Below are positions 59,704-64,000 of a stretch of 64,000 bases of DNA, one piece after another. Every line of letters starts with the position of its first letter. Position 1 is the first letter of the stretch. The notes beneath the pieces are model-generated. The model worked only from the letters and a program-made list of their open reading frames with translations, did no database searches and was not told the origin of the DNA. Source of the stretch: Paracoccaceae bacterium (GTDB lineage Bacteria; Pseudomonadota; Alphaproteobacteria; Rhodobacterales; Rhodobacteraceae); NCBI GenBank assembly GCA_019911965.1, contig JAIOJF010000038.1:1-64000 (forward strand). The letters are read 5' to 3'. The translations under genes were made by a program, and so were the position numbers.

Positions 59704-61002
59704 TCAGTCCGCCAGCTTCTGCCCGTTCACCCAGGTGGCCCGGATGGCGCGGTCGTCCCCCATCATGATGGTGGGAAACAGCGCCTCCCACAGGGTTTCG
59801 GCGCGGCTGGCTCGCTGCGCGATGGCCGGGGTCGAGGCGAGGTCGAGCGCGATCAGGTCGGCCTCCATCCCCGCCCTGACATTGCCGATCCTGTCGTCCA
59901 TGCGCATCGCCCGCGCCGAACCCGCCGTGGCCAGCCAGTAAAGCTGCGCCGGATGCAGCGCGGTGCCGCGCAATTGTCCGATCTCGTAGGCCGCCGCCAT
60001 CGTGCGCAGCATGGAAAACGACGATCCGCCGCCGGTATCGGTGGCCAGCCCCACGATCTGCCCCGCCGATTTCAGCCCGGCCATGTCGAACAGGCCAGAG
60101 CCGATGAAGGTGTTGGAGGTCGGGCAATGGATCAATGCCGCACCGGTTTCCAGCAGCCGCGCCTTTTCGCGGCCCTCCAGATGGATCGCATGGCCGAACA
60201 TCGCGCCGGTGCCGATCAGCCCGAACCCTTCGTACACATCCAGATAGTCGCGCGTCCTGGGGAACAACTCGCGGACCCAGGCGATTTCCGGCAATTGTTC
60301 GGACAGATGCGTCTGCATCAGGCAATCGGGATGCTCGGCCCAGAGCGCGCCCAGCGCCTCCAGTTGCTCCGGGCCGGAGGTCGGCGCGAAGCGCGGCGTG
60401 ATGGCATAGCCAAGCCGCCCCTGGCCATGCCATTTGCCGATCAGCGCCCGGCTGTCATCGTAGGCCGATTGCGCGGTGTCGCTGAGGCCCGGCGGCGCGT
60501 TGCGATCCATGCAGGTCTTGCCGCCAACCACCCGGCAGCCGCGTGCCTGTGCCTCGGCAAAGAAGGCATCGACGCTTGCGGGATGGATGGTGCAGAAACT
60601 GGCCATCGAGGTGGTGCCATGCGCCAGCGCCAGATCGAAATAACGGCGTGCGGTCTCGGTCGCCACGGCGGGATCGCCAAAGCGCATTTCCTCGGGGAAG
60701 GTGTAGCTGTTCAGCCAGTCGATCAACTGCTTGCCCCAGCTGGCGATGATGCCGGTCTGGGGGTAGTGCACATGCGCGTCGATGAACCCGGCCGTGATCA
60801 GGGCATTGCCGCAATCGTCGATCACGGCCCGGGGATGCGCCTGCCTGAGGGTGGCACCATCGCCGACCTCGACGATCATCCCGTCGCGGATCAGTACGCC
60901 GCCATGCGTGAAATGCCGCGCCGCCTCGGCGGGCGGAACGTGGAACGGATCGTCGCTGAAGGCCAGCACCTGACCCAGCAGAAGTGTGTCACGGGTCGGC
61001 AT
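59704..61002 (-). CDS. guaD: Guanine deaminase
   Basis: 432 residues. Zn amidohydrolase converting guanine to xanthine. Metal ligands lie in ITAGFIDAHVHYPQTGIIASWGKQL, MQTHLSEQLPEI and LATDTGGGSSFSML; MFGHAIHLEGREKA also fits the family. The ATG at 61002 starts MPTRDTLLLGQ; a longer frame begins 15 bases upstream but without a site. Convergent with the dehydrogenase before it and divergent from mgtE after it. Confidence 0.94.
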   Translation of the reverse strand: MPTRDTLLLGQVLAFSDDPFHVPPAEAARHFTHGGVLIRDGMIVEVGDGATLRQAHPRAVIDDCGNALITAGFIDAHVHYPQTGIIASWGKQLIDWLNSYTFPEEMRFGDPAVATETARRYFDLALAHGTTSMASFCTIHPASVDAFFAEAQARGCRVVGGKTCMDRNAPPGLSDTAQSAYDDSRALIGKWHGQGRLGYAITPRFAPTSGPEQLEALGALWAEHPDCLMQTHLSEQLPEIAWVRELFPRTRDYLDVYEGFGLIGTGAMFGHAIHLEGREKARLLETGAALIHCPTSNTFIGSGLFDMAGLKSAGQIVGLATDTGGGSSFSMLRTMAAAYEIGQLRGTALHPAQLYWLATAGSARAMRMDDRIGNVRAGMEADLIALDLASTPAIAQRASRAETLWEALFPTIMMGDDRAIRATWVNGQKLAD

Positions 61003-61138
61003 GTCTTCCCCCTGCACAACGCCAAACCGGTTCAGGATAGGGATTTGCCCGGCCCCGGTAAAGGCCCGATGCCGCGCAATATTCCTGTCCCTTCCACAAG
61101 GGCTGCGCTACAACGCGCGTGCTGAAGGAGGGCAAATC

Positions 61139-62524
61139 ATGGCCGAACCGCACGACGATCCGCAGGACAATTCCGACAATGCCTATGCGTTGGATGGCGA
61201 CCTGATCGAGGCCATACGCGATGCAGTCGAGGCCGGTGATCGCACCGCCATGCTGGCGCTTCTGGAAGACCTGCATGCCGCCGACATTGCCGACATGCTG
61301 GAACAGATCGGGGCCGGCGAGCGGCGGGACTTCCTGACCCTCTGGCACAAGGATCTGGACGGCGATGTGCTGTCGGAACTCAGCGACCGGGTGCGCGACG
61401 AGGTGCTGGACTATCTGCCGCGCGAGGTTCTGGCCGACGCCGTGCGCGATCTGGAAACCGACGATGTGGTCGACCTGATCGAGGACATGGAAGGCCCGCA
61501 GCAGGCGATGCTGCTGGGGGCCCTGGAAGATGCCGACCGGGTGGCGGTACAGCAGGCGCTGACCTATCCCGAGGAAACCGCCGGCCGGCTGATGCAGCGC
61601 GAACTGGTGATGGCACCGACGCACTGGAATGTCGGGCAGGCGATTGACTACCTGCGCGAACAGACCGACCTGCCCGAGCAGTTCTACCATGTCATGATCG
61701 TCGATCCGCTGATGCGCCCGGTCGGGCAGGTGCCGCTGGGCACCTTGCTGGCGTCACGCCGCGCGGTGGCGCTGGCGGCGATCATGGAGGATGATTTCCG
61801 CACCATCCCGGTCCTGCAGGATGAAGAGGACGTGGCCTATGCGTTCAACCAGTACCACATGGTCTCGGCGCCGGTGGTGGATGCGTCCGGCCGGCTGGTC
61901 GGGGTCATTACCATAGACGATGCGATGTCGCTTCTGGGTGAATCCGCGGACGAGGATATCAAGCGCCTGGCCGGTGTCAGCGACGAGGAAAGCCTGACCG
62001 ACCGGGTGATCGCCACTACCCGTCAGCGGTTTCCCTGGCTGGCGGTCAACCTTGTGACGGCGATCCTGGCCTCGCTGGTGATCGCGCAGTTCGAGGCGAC
62101 CATCCATGCCATCGTGGCGCTGGCGGTGCTGATGCCGATCATCGCCTCGATGGGCGGCAATGCCGGCACCCAGACCCTGACAGTAACGGTCCGCGCCATC
62201 GCCACCAAGGATCTGACCCGCGCCAATGTCTGGCGGGTGATCCGGCGCGAGGCGCTGGTGGGTCTGGCCAACGGCTTCATCTTCGCGGTGATGATCGCGG
62301 TGGTCGGGATCATCTGGTTCGGCTCGCCCATGCTGGCGGTCGTGCTGGCGCTGGCGATGGTGGCGAACCATATCGTGGCCGGGCTGGCCGGTGTGCTGAT
62401 CCCGATCGGGCTGGAAAAGCTGGGCGTCGATCCGGCCCTGGCGTCCGGGGCGTTCGTGACGACGGTCACCGACATAGTCGGCTTTTTCGCGTTTCTGGGG
62501 CTGGCGGCGGTGATGCTGCTGTAA
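61139..62524 (+). CDS. mgtE: Magnesium transporter MgtE
   Basis: 461 residues. N-terminal helical domain (LLEDLHAADIADMLEQIGAGERRDFL), two CBS domains (VLQDEEDVAYAFNQYHMVSAPVVDASGRLVGVITIDDAMSLL), then a five-helix membrane domain (PIIASMGGNAGTQTLTVTVRAIATKDL with the ion-gate motif). MgtE gates Mg through its CBS/N domains. ATG at 61139 has GAAGGAGG seven bases upstream. Confidence 0.95.
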   Translation: MAEPHDDPQDNSDNAYALDGDLIEAIRDAVEAGDRTAMLALLEDLHAADIADMLEQIGAGERRDFLTLWHKDLDGDVLSELSDRVRDEVLDYLPREVLADAVRDLETDDVVDLIEDMEGPQQAMLLGALEDADRVAVQQALTYPEETAGRLMQRELVMAPTHWNVGQAIDYLREQTDLPEQFYHVMIVDPLMRPVGQVPLGTLLASRRAVALAAIMEDDFRTIPVLQDEEDVAYAFNQYHMVSAPVVDASGRLVGVITIDDAMSLLGESADEDIKRLAGVSDEESLTDRVIATTRQRFPWLAVNLVTAILASLVIAQFEATIHAIVALAVLMPIIASMGGNAGTQTLTVTVRAIATKDLTRANVWRVIRREALVGLANGFIFAVMIAVVGIIWFGSPMLAVVLALAMVANHIVAGLAGVLIPIGLEKLGVDPALASGAFVTTVTDIVGFFAFLGLAAVMLL

Positions 62525-62675
62525 GGGCGGCGTTGCCAGCCGTTCCGTTCGGCAAAAGACAGCCTTTCGGGCGATTTGCCGCAATCGGCCAAGTTTTACG
62601 CCGGAATCGGTGAAAATGTGCTATTTTGCTGTCGATTTCATTAAAATTCCTTCCATATCAACAGCGAGCGAACCG

Positions 62676-64000
62676 ATGGCACTTGTAAACCCGACCAACG
62701 GAACCGACGCGATCTTCTACTACGGCCTCGGTATCCACGATGCACCCGCGATTTCGATCCTTGCCGACGGGGTCGATGTTACCACTCTGGGCAGCGCCGG
62801 TGCGACCAGCGCGACCGAGATCAGGCTGAACTATGCAGGCGGCACCTCGGTTATCCATACCGGCACGTTCTCGCTGGTGAACGGGCTGGTCCTGGCAGGA
62901 TCCATAACCGATGACATCCGGATCACAAGCACGGGCGTCGATGCCACGGTCACTGGCGTCAACCGCGAATTCTGGTTGCTGGAATCCGGTGCGCTGACGG
63001 AAACGCAGTTCTTCTCCAACCTGTTCCAGTTCGCTGATGTCGTGAACGGGTCGGCGTTTGACGACGATATCGCCGGGCATGGCGGCAACGATATCATTTT
63101 CGGCAATGACGGGAATGACATCATCGACGCCGATACCGGCAACGACCGGGTGTTCGGCGGCAATGGCGGCGACGTCTTGCTGTCGCGGGGCGGCAACGAT
63201 CTGCTGGTCGGCGGCGCGGGCAACGATTTCCTGTTCAGCGGCGATGATAATGACGAGATCAGGGGCGGAGCCGACAACGATACCGCCTTTGCCGGCGACG
63301 GCGACGATCTGATCCTCGGCGGGGCCGGTGCGGATAATCTGAACGGAGACGGCGGAAAGGACACGATTTCCGGCGGTGATGGCGACGACACGATCAACGG
63401 CGGTCTGCAAGGCGACACGCTGAACGGCGATGCCGGCGATGACGTGATCCGCGGCAACGGTGCACGCGATTTCATATTCGGCGGCGGCGGCCAGGATTCC
63501 TTGCGCGGCGATGGCGGCAATGACCGGCTGCGCGGCGATGGCGGCAACGATGAGCTTTTCGGCGGCAGCGGTGATGACCTGCTGTTCGGCGATGATGGTG
63601 CGGACACGCTGAACGGCGATGCTGGCAACGACACTTTGCGCGGCGGGGCCGATAACGACGTGCTGCGCGGCGGCGATGGTGATGACGGCCTGTTCGGCGA
63701 TGCCGGAAACGACCGGTTGAGCGGGCAGGACGGTGCCGATGACCTGTCCGGCGGAAACGGGGCCGACGATCTTTATGGCGGCGATGGCAATGACTTTTTG
63801 AACGGCGGAAACGGTGCGGACAGATTGTTCGGCGATGACGGCGACGACCAGATGCGTGGCGGCGCGGGCATTGACCGGCTGATCGGCGGGCTTGGCAACG
63901 ATTTCCTGGACGGTCAGGGCGGGGACGACTTTCTGAGTGGCGATTACGGTGACGACGAATTGCGCGGCGGTGCCGGTGCCGATCAGCTGTTTGGTGGCAA
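62676..64000 (+). CDS. RTX-type calcium-binding repeat protein, runs past the end of the window
   Basis: The open frame from the ATG at 62676 is intact to position 64000 with no stop, so the product is at least 441 residues. Residues 1-125 form a beta-rich N-terminal domain (ISILADGVDVTTLGSAG, VDATVTGVNREFWLLESGALTETQF), then tandem GGxGxDxLx nonapeptides. Repeats begin GSAFDDDIAGHGGND and continue as GGNDILxG-type units. RTX proteins are secreted by type I systems and fold on calcium. The C-terminal secretion signal and any cleavage domain are outside the window. GAGCG before the ATG is a weak ribosome site. Confidence 0.85.
   Translation, partial: MALVNPTNGTDAIFYYGLGIHDAPAISILADGVDVTTLGSAGATSATEIRLNYAGGTSVIHTGTFSLVNGLVLAGSITDDIRITSTGVDATVTGVNREFWLLESGALTETQFFSNLFQFADVVNGSAFDDDIAGHGGNDIIFGNDGNDIIDADTGNDRVFGGNGGDVLLSRGGNDLLVGGAGNDFLFSGDDNDEIRGGADNDTAFAGDGDDLILGGAGADNLNGDGGKDTISGGDGDDTINGGLQGDTLNGDAGDDVIRGNGARDFIFGGGGQDSLRGDGGNDRLRGDGGNDELFGGSGDDLLFGDDGADTLNGDAGNDTLRGGADNDVLRGGDGDDGLFGDAGNDRLSGQDGADDLSGGNGADDLYGGDGNDFLNGGNGADRLFGDDGDDQMRGGAGIDRLIGGLGNDFLDGQGGDDFLSGDYGDDELRGGAGADQLFGG
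63050..64000 (+). repeat. Tandem RTX nonapeptide repeats (27 bases each)
   Basis: About 30 or more units of the type GGNGADxLF/GDxGDDxLR, each 27 bases. They keep a strict 9-codon step without frameshift and continue beyond 64000. Confidence 0.9.

Noticed and set aside
63050-64000. CRISPR-like regular repeat array
   Set aside because: Unit is 27 bases without spacers and reads as one continuous frame of RTX nonapeptides.

Overview
The window is GC-rich chromosomal DNA of an alphaproteobacterium, most likely a member of the Rhodobacteraceae/Roseobacter group. This rests on inference from family resemblance: an Isp-type hydrogenase, a spike-base protein of the kind found in the Rhodobacter gene transfer agent, a Hint-domain protein, a DUF3726 protein, and housekeeping genes (recJ, hom, glyA, nadK, rlmB, mgtE) that all look Rhodobacterales-like. 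No rRNA or whole-genome marker is present, so genus is not called.

Layout. 1-700: a small ABM-fold monooxygenase and tRNA-Met. 711-12561: a [NiFe] uptake hydrogenase locus of the Isp type (group 1e architecture: small subunit, Isp1 cytochrome b, Isp2 HdrD-like Fe-S protein, large subunit) with HupH, HupK-like protein, maturation protease, HypA-B-F-C-D-E and a second HypC-like protein. HypF is reduced to its carbamoyltransferase-like half. An FnrL-type box lies in front of hupH. 12964-14563: a three-gene phage/GTA spike cassette. 14770-25786: a surface polysaccharide locus on the minus strand. It has a CapE-CapF-CapG type UDP-L-FucNAc pathway, a monotopic phosphoglycosyltransferase, a sulfotransferase, a DegT aminotransferase, a GT4 transferase, a TPR-GT32 protein and a Hint-domain protein. 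The first enzyme (CapE) is interrupted by an in-frame stop followed at once by a restart codon.

26136-35424: a 9.3 kb integrative element inserted in the 3' end of tRNA-Glu, with a 14 bp duplicated att core. It carries a P4-type integrase, an AlpA regulator, a tightly overlapping replication-like operon (winged-helix protein, 32-residue ORF, Topo VI-A/Spo11-like Toprim protein, zinc-finger Toprim primase, DUF3987 protein), an internal palindromic iteron array, and one large low-GC membrane-anchored gene of unknown function next to the tRNA end. No capsid, terminase or conjugation genes are seen. This element is the best place in the window for an undescribed system.

35560-47677: ordinary chromosomal genes (recJ, hom, a TetR regulator, a HAD phosphatase, glyA, nadK, a sulfotransferase, selO, a DadA-like oxidase, rlmB) and tRNA-Tyr. 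47726-56925: a secreted protein, a GT-A-like protein, a hydroxyacid dehydrogenase, and a LysR-controlled M19-like/unknown/DUF3726/amino-acid-permease cluster, then an SRAP protein and a cupredoxin. 57100-64000: a dimethylglycine/sarcosine dehydrogenase-like enzyme, guanine deaminase, MgtE, and the start of an RTX repeat protein that runs off the window.

How they fit. The hydrogenase genes form one maturation-plus-enzyme unit that would pass electrons from periplasmic H2 through Isp1/Isp2. The polysaccharide locus would build an L-FucNAc-containing, possibly sulfated glycan. Nearly all intergenic gaps are short, and ATGA overlaps are frequent, so most blocks are operons.
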